Assembly (NCBI GenBank): GCA_020466095.1
Contig: CM035808.1
Location: forward strand, 77,935,863 to 77,999,862
Reading direction: 5' to 3'
Length of the DNA stretch: 64,000 nucleotides
From: Chlorops oryzae
Taxonomy: Eukaryota; Arthropoda; Insecta; Diptera; Chloropidae
Positions 27,571-38,400 of the stretch are shown here, in pieces; positions within the stretch are counted from its first letter, which is position 1, and every line of letters begins with the position of its first letter. The position numbers were made by a program, and so were the translations under genes. A model generated the notes under the pieces. The model saw nothing but the letters and a program-made list of their open reading frames with translations, was not told the origin of the DNA and ran no database searches.

Positions 27571-28053
27571 ATAGATAACACCTATTCCCTAAATTAAATG
27601 AGGGAATAATTTTACCGAGATTGCACTGCAGTCGGTATCTAGGTTATTTAAAATGAAAAAGCAGCAAAGTAGGCTTGAGCAAAATATACGAATCCACCAA
27701 GCTATTTAAAATTTTTATGTAACAAACTTTCAAATCATAAAAAAAAAATTTATTTTTATTTAAATCGGGAGTAAGCGCATTTCAGTTAATATTAAGTGTA
27801 TTATATTCACAGTTAAGTACATAAAACAATGCCACGTTTCCGTGGGCGAGGGGGAAATATTGGTCGATAGTAGTTTAAGTAAAAATTTATAGCATAATGT
27901 TTAAATTTCACACAAAGACTGAATAAAAACCTAGAGTATTTAAAAACATACTACTTTACCACTTTTATTACTTTTGCCCAATATCAACCTGTACCGGAAG
28001 AGCAAACGAGCGCGGGTCATACGAAGCTGGCGCGAAGCCTTGGTGCCAGCTAG

Positions 28054-29762
28054 TATTTTATATATTATAATTTGTTATAATTATTACTCTTTTTTTTTAA
28101 CTGAATTTTGGGTTCCTTCTCCTATTTGGCCAAATAATGATCCTAGCATAAAAAATTTCATTTTCCGTTCAAATGGCGCACACCTCAATCTATGACGAGT
28201 TTAAGAGACTATCGCCAATCAAATCGGCTAGTGGTTTCTATTCATAAAATTTATCCAAAGCATATATTTTTTTAAATGCATTTTTAGCTGTTTTGACGTT
28301 CGTATCTTAAATCTTTGTCTGTCTTTCTCACTCTGAATGCATGCAAAGACTCAAGACGAACGCACAAAAGGTAGGATATAGGGTGCAAAGCGCTCAGACG
28401 GTGTTGAGCGTATAACCGCATGTATGATCCTTTTGCTGAGATACTGGGTACCAAGCGCTCAGATAGTGTCGTCCCTATAGTGTCCTTTTATAAAAATGAA
28501 TAAACAGAGGATTTAAGTTTCGTCCTTATTTTTATTGAATGATCCTTGTCTAGCAAAAAACTAAAATTTATTCTCTAGTCGCTGTGGCCACTGGGTGGGT
28601 ACGTACGATAGAGTTCAGACATCAAAACCATTTTGCCCGTCCAGTGGACGATGCTCCGTTTTTATAGGGGAATAGTGCTGATCCTGCATTTCCAAAGATC
28701 AGCGATCTTCGTTGATTTTTCCAAATTCCACCTTGCATACCTTTTCACTGCAGTAGTGCTTACATCGCTTATGTACCCGCTGTTGTTTTTGTATTAGAAT
28801 TCTACTCTTTGATGTTTTTGCTGTTGTTCTTATACTCCAATTCTATTAATTGATGCCTATGCTGTCGTCGTTCTCGCCCTAGATCAGTTTTCGAGCACAC
28901 ACAATAATTTGTACTAAGCTTCTTTAGTCGCTGCATCACATTATGACTTGCAAGCTCGTGCTTTCCTTAATATCATTTGCCCGTCTGTGTCTATCGTCAT
29001 CTTGGTTCCAAAACCTCTTAGCTTTCGTTCACTTGTGTCGAATATTTTCGTCGCCCAAATGTTCTCGGATTCATGTTTCAGTCACTTGCCTTATCGTTTT
29101 GGTGAACGTGTCTGAGGTCTATTGTATAGCGGTTGTTGTTATACATTCATTAATGAAGAAAAGAAGAGAGAATTACGATAGGGAATTATTGTGCGGTTTC
29201 GACCCACAACATCCATTCCCTCTTTAAAGAAAATCGCTACCATAAAGATGATCAGAATCATGAGGCTGGATAAGTGTGTTGGTATTGTTGTTTACCGCAG
29301 TTGCAGCTGGTATTGGTTCAAAAATTTGTTGAGCTTTTTTCGAAACATTGCTAGCGCCAAAGGTGAATGGTTTTGGACAAAGGTTGTGGTGCTTTAAAAA
29401 TTTGGTTTCTGAAGGCAATTGTGGCTCCCTACTTTCCCCTTCTTGACGTTGATGTGAGTTTCTTTGTTCATTTTGTTGTCATTTTGATCAAGGGCAGGAT
29501 TGATGTTATAGTTGGGTAAACGTAATGCTGATGATGTGTTTAATTGGTGGCCACGACGCGACGCTTACAATTTATTTCCGTTACATAGTTTTTATTTTCT
29601 CTCAAATTAATATGAAACTTCCATTTGGTTTAGCTAAGTTTTAAAACTCTTATTACTATTTAAGTTTTGAGTTTTATTCATTGCAGAAACCTTTTTTTCG
29701 TTTTCTTAGTTTCAATTGAGTTTTAAATTCGACTCTGCTTAGTTCCACAGCTTAAACATGTA
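28054..29762. other. Repeat-derived non-coding stretch with a possible minus-strand LTR
   Basis: No convincing gene. On the minus strand, TATAAAA at 28660-28666 (CCTATAAAAACGG) is followed about 90 nt later by AATAAA at 28567-28572, a promoter plus poly(A) layout seen in LTRs. This might be the 3' LTR of the old minus-strand errantivirus whose env lies at 34 kb, but no partner LTR was found. A short direct repeat with the core AGCGCTCAGA occurs at about 28389 and 28454. Confidence 0.3.
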
Positions 29763-30267
29763 TAATAGCATTGACAGACATATGGTGTAAAGCCTTTAGA
29801 CTTCACACTACAATGAAAGAAGTCTATGTTGGGCTGACACACTACAATTGATTGTGGATTTCTATTGTGGACTTCTTTAAAACAGCTGATAATTGAAAAT
29901 GAAAACAACAACAAAAACAATAAACACATTTTGGAAGCATTTAGCCTCGATTTTATCTCAAAAGAGTCTATGGAAATATCGTTTGTTTGTTATATAAATC
30001 CATACGATGGAATTAATTTCACGCATAAATTACTTTAAATTAGAAATTTAAACATCTGGTTTCCGATAAAATAATCGATATTTCGTTTAATTTGTGCAGC
30101 GTTGCCATATCAATCTAAGAAATCCACAATAAATCCTCCCTTTCAATGTAGTGTGAAGTCTATAAAAATTCTATGGTGGCTAAGGTAGACTTTTGAGAAA
30201 AAACTATGTGTGTCACCTAGACTTCACACCATCATGGTGTAAAATATCTATGTCTGTCAGTGCTATA
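29763..30267. mobile_element. MITE with GCACTGACAGACATA-type inverted ends
   Basis: Left end ATAGCATTGACAGACATA and right end TATGTCTGTCAGTGCTAT are inverted copies with one or two mismatches. Internally, TAGACTTCACA and GTGTGAAGTCTA motifs recur in both orientations. No coding capacity. Target duplication not clear (possibly TA). Confidence 0.55.
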
Positions 30268-30814
30268 ACAAAAAAAAAATTTTATTGATTAATTCAGTGG
30301 TATTGAAATTTTTCTCTTAGATTGTACTAAGCTTGTTTTTATTTTTTTTTAAATTCTAATTAAGTGTTCAATTCAATTTGACTAAGAAATACAAACTTTT
30401 ATTAATTGAGTCATTGACGACATTGGTTATTAAAATTTGGTCTTAGATATTGTTAATAAGTTTCATTTCTCTTAAATATAATTATGTTTTTGATTTAAAT
30501 TTGATTCATTGTTTGAAGACTTTGTTAAATTGTTAGATAGTTTGGTTTTTTATTATTGTAGATAAAATGTCAAATTTTCAGTTTAAGTTGTCGAATATTC
30601 ACAACTGCTTGAGTGTCTTACTAAGCAAAATAAGATAATAGTTCCTTGAGGTTGATCTTATAATGATTTAAAAAAATTTTTTTTTTTTTTAATTTTCGTA
30701 TAATGTTGAAGCAATGAAATTGTTTTATTTTTTCTTTTTTAAACCTAATAAATAGTTTATGCCCTTAAATCAGCAGGCAGCAAAAATTTGGCTAACAGTT
30801 ATCTTAAATTTATT
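30268..30814. other. AT-rich stretch, no gene
   Basis: It shares scattered similarity with 37760-38160 (for example around AATAAGTTTCATTTCTCTTA and the site ATTCTGGCC), suggesting that both descend from related retroelement sequence. Confidence 0.35.
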
Positions 30815-31112
30815 ATTCTGGCCAGGGACTGAAAACAATCATTAATTTCAATTTCTATTTCTTTGATTTTGTTCAAATTGTGATTTTTATTTAAAACTCA
30901 GAAAATAATCATTACGTTCAGATTTCTATTTTTTCTTTCAAATATAAAACTTAAATTTCGTTTTATATTTTTTCGCTTAAAAATATAAATCAATTTCTGA
31001 TTTTTATTTTTTCGCTTAAAAATAACACTTCAATTTCGATTTTGATCTTTTACAATCAAAATTTAATTTAAATTTTTTTTCGCTCAGAAATAAAACTCAA
31101 TTTGATCAGTAT

Positions 31113-32320
31113 TACTTATGTAATTTTTGGGAAGCCTATATTACACCTTTTCCGAAGGAAAGGGTATACCTATTAAGTTTGCCACGGAGTTTGAAACAGA
31201 CGAAAGGAGTCGCGATATATATAGACATATGTATAAAGGTATATATATACATATTTATCTATATATTCTTGATCAGGGTGACCAGAGGAGTCGATCTAGC
31301 CAAATCTGTCTGTCAATCTGTCTGTCGGTCACAAATTGATTGCACTATATTGAATTGAGTGTTTCGCAGCTAGATATAAAGTCCTCTTACAGTTAAACTT
31401 TGGCCATAGCCACCATTCGTGCAATTTTGCAAAATATAATTTGTATCATTTTGAATCGTGAATATAGCAGCCATATATAATTCTCTCTTATGGTACAATG
31501 GAAATAAATAAAATTTTGCAAAATTTCGCAATTGGTAGTCATGGTCAAATTGTACCGTAATAAAGAACTTTTTTGTGAAGCCATTCTTTCAAAATTATAT
31601 CGAACATTCAATTTATCTACGCGTTAACAGCTTTGACACGATACCCATTTCACAATTTCAAGCTAAGTGGTTTAAAATTTGTAAATTTCTCTGTGCAGTT
31701 ACCATTCAATTTTTGAGGTTTGTGGTAAAGTCATTCTTTCCAAATTAGAGCCTACTTTTTTCTTCAAAATAATGAAAGTCAAAATTTTGCGAATGGCGCG
31801 AATTGTGGCCATGGCCGATCTTTCCCCGTAATTGACTGAAGATCGGCCCAGTAGAAAAAATTCACTTTTCCCAAAAAAAAAGGTTCAAAATTTCGGGCAT
31901 TACTCCAGTTCTAATCATCTCTTAAATAGTATGCACCATAATAGAGCACTGTTTTCAGCTGCCAAATGTAATATCCAAAATGTTGAAAATCACTGTTCAC
32001 CGGTTTCGGACAAACTTCATATAAACTATCTACAGACCGTCCCTAACAAACTCTGAAATTTTAAATAAAATCGGGTGACGCGAATCGCTGCTATGGTCAG
32101 ATTTCGACTGTGAGAACCACTGCGGACTGATTTCGTTCAAACTTGACACAAACCATTCACAGACCATCCCCAACGAATCCTGAATTTTTGAATAAAATCA
32201 GATGCCGCGTTTGGCCAGTTAGCGACGACACACAAACACGTTTTTTATAATTTTTTTATATATGTAAGAAGATATAAAGATATTATGTACGTGTGTATAT
32301 AATTACAAGTTATCATTTAA
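31113..32320. other. Loop of the foldback element, dispersed-repeat-like
   Basis: No gene. It includes TCTGTCTGTCAATCTGTCTG and degenerate ~120-bp tandem-like segments (31640-32220, each with a TTCAAACTTGACACAAAC-like phrase). It is probably another repeat captured between the arms. Confidence 0.4.
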
Positions 32321-32438
32321 ATTAATTTTTATTCTTAAGCAAAAAGAAATAGAAATCAAAATTTAAGTTTTATTTTCGAGCGAAAAAATAAAAATCAGAA
32401 ATTGATTTTTATTTTCAAGTAAAAATTTAAAACTCTAA

Positions 32439-32574
32439 GGGCCGTTTTCTCATCTTTTTTTATCTGGAAGTTAAATTATCCTGATGATAGTTTCATACAA
32501 ATTTGATTAATAAGTCAAAGAAATTGAAATTTAACTGGCAGATAGAGATTAAAAGTAGGATGAGAAAACGGCCC
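32439..32574. mobile_element. PIF/Harbinger-type MITE (136 bp)
   Basis: 16-bp perfect terminal inverted repeats GGGCCGTTTTCTCATC with a TAA duplication on each side (32436-32438 and 32575-32577). Inserted in the right arm of the foldback element. Confidence 0.75.
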
Positions 32575-33020
32575 TAAATTTAAGTTTTATTTTCGAGCAA
32601 AAAAATAAAAATCAGAGAATGATTTTTATTTTCAAGTGAAAATATAAAACTCGATTTAAGTTTTATATTTGATCGAAAAAATAAAAATCAGAAATTGATT
32701 GATATTTTTAAGCAAAAAAATATAAATCAAAATTTGAGTTTTTTTTTTTGAAAGAAAAAATAAAAATCAAGAAAAAATGATTATTTCTGAGTTTAAAAAA
32801 TAAAACTTATAACAATTACAGTCCCTGATTCTGGCTCACTTCTAATATGAAAATTCGATTATTTAATTGTACTTTCTTCTCTAAAGATTTTCGCCCTTTC
32901 TTTCTCCATCTCATTTGTTTTAATATTCTGGTTAAGCTTTCTCATGGAATATTTGATAAATTGTTTATCTGCATATCTTCCTTCCACTCTTAATAAATTT
33001 GTTAGAAAAGTTCGTGTTAT

Positions 33021-33299
33021 TTAAAACGTGCTTGTTTCAAATTCTTCTGAATTCGGAATATATTCCCTTTTTGCTGATATAGTTAAATAAAATTCATGAC
33101 CAAAGCGAATCACAAACAAACCGCAATCTACTAAATATTTTTGTTGCGGGCATTTCGGGTCAACCCACTCTAATTCTTCGTCTACTCTTAAGTGATTAAT
33201 GAATTTTAACTTTTGAATAAAGTATTTTATATTATTATATATATCTTCCACATTATGTGGGTGCATATATATAACATTATATTTGACTATCACTAACAT
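33021..33299 (-). pseudogene. Ulp1/C48-like cysteine protease fragment
   Basis: A 92-residue frame contains VDPKCPQQKYLVDCGLFVIR, which resembles the Q..x..DCG nucleophile region of SUMO-protease-like (C48) peptidases. It follows MHPHNVEDIYNNIKYFI. The catalytic His/Asp part is not visible. Such domains occur both in host ULP genes and in several DNA transposons. The flanks are AT-rich without further coding sequence. Treated as a fragment; an exon of a host gene cannot be excluded. Confidence 0.4.
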
Positions 33300-33949
33300 G
33301 CAATGATGTTTCTCAAGTACTGGGAAAATTTAAAATTCAATTTCATTCTTACTAATGCCCTTTACCAAGGAACGGCTTCGAAATTCAGAAATATTTGTAT
33401 TGTCAGTTGATTAAGCTGATTTGATACTATGCTTAATTTGGATCCATTTTAATGAATGTCCGTTAACCATCTTTGCATAATCAAAGAATTTTATTCCTAA
33501 TTTCTTATTAGGGTGTTTCGTTTTCCTATTGTGTACGAGCATGTTTTAAAAAAGTTCATTGTATAAAAAAGGTTTTGAGTTTTTCCACTGAATAATTTTT
33601 TAATTTGCTTACTTCGCTTGTTTATGTCTTTACCGTGGCTTTATGCTTCTTCCGCTGTCGTCGTGTGCTGCTTATTAAAGAAATCAGGACTGAGAATTTT
33701 ATTGAACTAAATCCCTACCGCTAGTTTTTGTCTATTGTGCAATGTGTCAATTGGTTCTTATATGTCTTCTTAAAGTAAAGGATCGTGAATTCAACGATTT
33801 AGTCTGCATAGACGATGTGCAATACGGGGAGTTGTTCAAAAATTTGTTGGCTGTAAAATATCTTTTTTCTTGATATTTTTTACGGACTGCAGTAAAACTA
33901 GAATTATACTGCTTTTTGGGTATTAAATCCTGGTTTATTTCTACTTAAT
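33300..33949. other. AT-rich, no recognised feature
   Basis: No gene or clear repeat boundary was found. Confidence 0.4.
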
Positions 33950-34971
33950 TTGATTTTTTATTAATTATTATATAGAATATTATGACGCTTCCAGTGATAA
34001 AAAATAAAAGCGTGCCGCTTATTCCATATGTGATGTTTCGGTGGAACTTTCACTCTTTTATATATGGCCTATGCTTATAACTATTAACTACCACACCTTC
34101 AAACATGATCGGATTATTTTTAAACTTCTTTTCGGTATTCTCGGAAAAAAAATTTTGTCTTCCCTTATGGACTTTGTATTGAAAAACTTTTCGTAACCAA
34201 TCTATATACTGCAATTCGAAAAGGAGATAAGGGCGTTATTTTCTATTGCTAAATTCCTTCTGTGGCAAAACTGATGGAATTTAATGCTCCTTCCGCTCTT
34301 AACAATTACTACTCCTTCATCTACGTATTGAATGAATGTCTTATTGTTGAAAACTTAATTGAATTTCTTTTGGATAGCACAGTGGCGGCTTCGTTTAAGT
34401 TTTTTTTAATTGGAGTTTTCTTGGTAAGTAAAAATTTTGTCATTAATTGAACTAATTATATAGTCATCTGCCACTATTTCGAAAAATTCGTTATTTGCTA
34501 CTGCTGTTATTAGCATAATTTCTGCATTTACCATTGTCTTTGGTACCTTGATGTCAATTTTTGTAGAATAATCTGTATGGGACAATATTCCCACCCTCAT
34601 AAATTTTAACCTAAGGAAGTCGATTTCGAATTTTTCGTTTTCTTCTGTGGTAAGGATACTGGGGTGAATTAACTCAGTTTTTGCTGCTGCAACATTGTCC
34701 TCTATCAATCTTATTTAAGCTTCAATAATTAAAGTTTTAACATTTGGTCGCTGAACTGGAGGTGTTTAGATGGTTACTAATTATGATTTGTTCATTAAGG
34801 CCTCCTTATCCTTTATGGCTATTTTCGACTGCTATTTCCAGTTGACCTTCTATCTCTAGTCTATCCTGATCATCCATGATACGAAAAAACTATTTGGTTG
34901 CGGTGCCTACTGCATTTATCAGGCCCCTTTTCATGCGCCTCTGTTCGAATGGTGTAATGGACTTAAGCTTT
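33950..34971 (-). pseudogene. Env (fusion-type) remnant, distal part
   Basis: Immediately inside the insertion point the minus strand reads a basic RRMKRGL motif (furin-like cleavage site followed by a fusion-peptide-like start), as in insect errantivirus env proteins. Further on come KFMRVGILSHTDYSTKIDI (34406-34708 frame) and Cys-containing ectodomain-like segments. Several stops occur, for example soon after the cleavage motif. Insect Gypsy env proteins descend from baculovirus-type F proteins and mediate membrane fusion. This copy is broken by stops and by the LTR insertion. Confidence 0.55.
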
Positions 34972-35384
34972 TGTTAAGATATTAGTGTTGTTTTAATAAA
35001 ACGCATAAAGTTCCGTTTTAATTGTTCTTCTCCACTCAGTTTTATTACAACTGAAAGTTTATTACAATTCAAAATTAAAATTAACTTAAAAATATTCTTA
35101 AAATTACTTAAAACTAGGTTCGCTGACGCGAACTCTGCTGCAGTCGTACTCCCCCGCTGCCGTCTTTTCTCTTCAGTTTCTGCTGACGTCTTCTTCTTGC
35201 GCAACTTTTCTTTCGCTCACTTTGGGCTCGCATTCTAGGTCTTCCATATTTTGCTGGAATGCATTTTTGTCTTGCACTCAACTGCCCCAATTTAGAGTTT
35301 TTAGGCCGTTGGTGCTTATTGTCTTCTTTTTTCTGCTTTCGCTCAGCACAGTGGCCTCACGATACTTGTGACATGATCACAACA
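34972..35384 (-). repeat. 3' LTR (413 bp)
   Basis: Read on the plus strand it starts TGTTAAGATATTAGTG and ends GACATGATCACAACA, matching 41541-41935 throughout with scattered differences. Confidence 0.88.
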
Positions 35385-35404
35385 TTCCTCCCCCTTTTTT
35401 TTTT
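35385..35404 (-). other. Polypurine tract of the LTR element
   Basis: On the minus strand an A run followed by GGGGGAGGAA abuts the LTR TGTTGTGATC, which fits the plus-strand primer site and fixes the element's orientation. Confidence 0.7.
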
Positions 35405-38400
35405 AAATAGATCCGCATTCATGCGGATCGGTAGAGTAGAGATTGGATTAAGGCTGGGAGGTGGGATCATTTTGTCGTTGTCTTGTAGCGCATTTGTGAA
35501 TTTCCTGGAACATTCGCCGGGTTTGCCTGTATCACTTCTTTGCGTTTCTTGTCGCCACTTGTTTATTATTTGCCGATTTTTGTGTTCAGTGACCTTGGTT
35601 TTTGGTTTGTTTAGACTGTTGCTGTCTTTGATTGCTGATGAAATATTTCAGTTCATGACGGTTGAAAACTTCCTGCACCCGAAGATTATATGTACGGTGG
35701 GAGTCCCTAGGCCTTTTTCGCCGCTAATGTCAAAGCTTTCGGCATTTTGTTGTTGTTATGGTGGCGATGACGTTATCTTCGTCGAAGCGTACACCAAACG
35801 GTTACGACGCAGGGAAGACCAACCCATTTTGCTTGAGGGTGGCCCACTGGATACGCCCGGTATCTGGATGAAAGAGCTGATGTCGCCTGCTGGATCCCTC
35901 GCTGCCGTCATAACTTCAACTTAAAATTAAGGTTTTCTATATATAGATTTTAATAGTTTCTCATATATATATATTTTTTTTTATTTATTTTTTTTTTTTT
36001 ATTTTTTGTTTTTATTATTATTTTTTTTTTTATGTATTTTTTTCTGGTTTTTATAATTTTTTTTTTCATCATATTTTTTTTTTATTCTTTGTTGTTAATA
36101 AAAATTTTTTTTTTTTTTTTTTTTTAAACTGTTTTTTGTTTATTTGTTTATATATATATTTTTTTTTTTTTCAAAAATTTTTCAAGTTTTTTCTTTTTCC
36201 TATTTGTATATGTATATAATTGGTCCTTAAATTACCCATATTCTCCCATTCTTTCTCGTTAGACGTCCAAGTTTCTGACTATTTCAATACATAATTTTCT
36301 TAACGCTAGCCTAAACGGCTGTCCTTTGAACTTAAAAATAAAAAATTGAACAAGACTTTATGTTACGTTAAATTGAATAATATTTAAATTCGACAAAACT
36401 TTTATTATAATATATATATTTTTTTTTGGTGTTACGTTACGTTAAGTTGAATATAACAATAAAATAAACAAAACTTTACTTCGTCAAATTCCACATGTTT
36501 CATACAACTGGTCACCGATTCTACTTTTCTTCTTTTTCCCTATTGGGTCGTTTGGTTTGTCGTTGGCCGTCTTCAGCGTTGTCATTTGACTCGAATTTTG
36601 CAACGAATAAATTATTGTAATAACTGAAACTTAGAATATATATATATACTGCACTTTTCATTTTATGGTTCAAAACAAAACAATTTGTGAGCATTTCAAA
36701 TGTAGAATAACTATACTCATGGCAACGCTGAACGGTCGGGTTACAAAAAAAAAATCAAAGCTGAAAGTAGTGAAAGGCAGTGTAACATGTGTGTATCTTG
36801 TATTGTAAAGTAAGAGGAAGGAAGCGATCACCGCTTATTTGAGACTATATACCGTTCGCTCTTCTCTTTCTGATCAGAAGCTTAACCGCTTTTGATACAG
36901 TTGTATTAACTTGAACATTTTCTGAATGAAAATGTTTGTTAATACGTTGTCTAAATAAGACACTTCTTGACAATTAATTCACCATCAACAATGAATGGAT
37001 ATTCATTGCTGCTGGTTTTGCATACTTTTCTTTTTTTTTTTTTTAATTAATTTAAACCTGAACCGTCCTCTCTTTGCTGAAATATCCCTTCTGAAAAGAA
37101 AATAAAAGAAAACAAAACAAACAAAAAATCAAAACAAAACAATGGATTTTTTGTTTGATCATCAGAACATTGATTGACCATGAACTTGAATTGTTCCGTG
37201 CTTTCGTTCGCTCCGAATGTTGTCGTAGGTCATGCTTAATGTAATTGCTGAAGTTGGCAATAAAATGAACAGAAAATAAATGTTAATAATAAAATCATAA
37301 AAAAATTTGTTTGTTTTGCCCACTTTTTTGGCTTCTTATATTTTGACAAAGGTAGTGAGTCAGTATACTCACGCGACAAATAAAAAAAAATTTTTAATCT
37401 TTAACTCGTTTTAAAGAAGAATGACTTTTCTTGCCACTTTCTATCGACTCGATTCTTTTATATAAGTTGCTACATTTTCCTTTTATAGCTACTTTTTATT
37501 TATATAAAGAATGGGTTGTGCTCACCCATGTATTGGCTAACCGTGCAGTCTGGCATATTTGTTAAACAGAATGAGATATAATTAAAGATTTTTTGTTTTT
37601 AACAATTGGTGGTTGCTTCTTGTCTTAGATGCGTCTAAGCTTCGTTGATTTTAAAGGATTTCCCTGATCTGGTCATGTCGTTCAAGACTTGGACCTTCTC
37701 AGGTCGACTTGGGGGTTTTTCGGAGGTATTTGCCTCCGGGTTCACCCTCATTTGAATTTTGGTCTTGGGTCTTGTAATAAGTTTCATTTCTCTTAGATAT
37801 GGAACTGTTTTTGGTTTAAATTTGTTCCTGGTCGTTCAGGACTTTGAACCTTCTCAGGTCGATTTGGGGGGTTTTCGGAGGTATTTTCTCCGGGTTCACC
37901 TCAATTCAAATTTTGGTTTAGGTTGAGCACCGGTTAATATGTTTGTATTTGCGTCGCCTTGAACCCTGCCGAATCTTACTATGCATCTGCATTGGCATTG
38001 TCCTTCCATTTTGTACGTAATTTCGTTAAATTTCCTGCCCAATAATTGAATCTGAATACTTTATTTTTTCTTTTTTAGCTAGGAATTTTTCCCTTTTGTG
38101 GACTAGCGGAACTTGGTCTAACAAGTCCTTCATTGATAAAATTATATTCTGGCCAGGGCTAACCACTCATTAACTGGGGCAATCGTTTCCTATGCACCCT
38201 GGTTTTTCGTTAAAAAATTGGTTGCAAAAAGTCGACATAGCGCAACACCGATTGATTTTTTCTTTCAGTAAAATCCAGAGGGGTTTGATTTTTTCAGTCT
38301 AATAATAGTAAACAACTTTTCTTACATTTTTTAAAAATAAGCAGCATGAATGATTTTACGATAATTTGAATAAGACCTACAATCTCCTTGTATTAACTTT

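Larger units (their letters stand above)
24619..28053 (+). mobile_element. Helitron, internally duplicated, with helicase remnant
   Basis: The 5' end is TCTATATATATAAAATAATG at 24619, preceded by A. The 3' end is CTAG at 28050-28053, followed by T and preceded by a CTGGCGC/GTGCCAG hairpin (28027-28049), as expected for Helitrons. A block starting with ACCTATTCCCTAAATTAGA occurs three times (about 25338, 26203, 27579). The segment after TTTGAAAGGTGAAGTCTGC occurs twice (24709, 26928). This implies two tandem copies fused, the first carrying a helicase fragment. Confidence 0.72.
30823..32827. mobile_element. hAT-type foldback element (2,005 bp)
   Basis: A perfect 8-bp duplication, ATTCTGGC, flanks the element (30815-30822 and 32828-32835). 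Ends are CAGGGACTG and CAGTCCCTG (inverted, CAG-type). Long imperfect inverted arms (about 30823-31110 and 32320-32827) consist of TTTTTATTTTCGCTTAAAA-like units repeated within each arm. No transposase frame. A paralogous flank lies at 38150. Confidence 0.75.

Noticed and set aside
35259..35924. 221-codon plus-strand frame across the left LTR
   Set aside because: It starts inside an LTR and runs over the polypurine tract; no motif, and opposite to the element's orientation.
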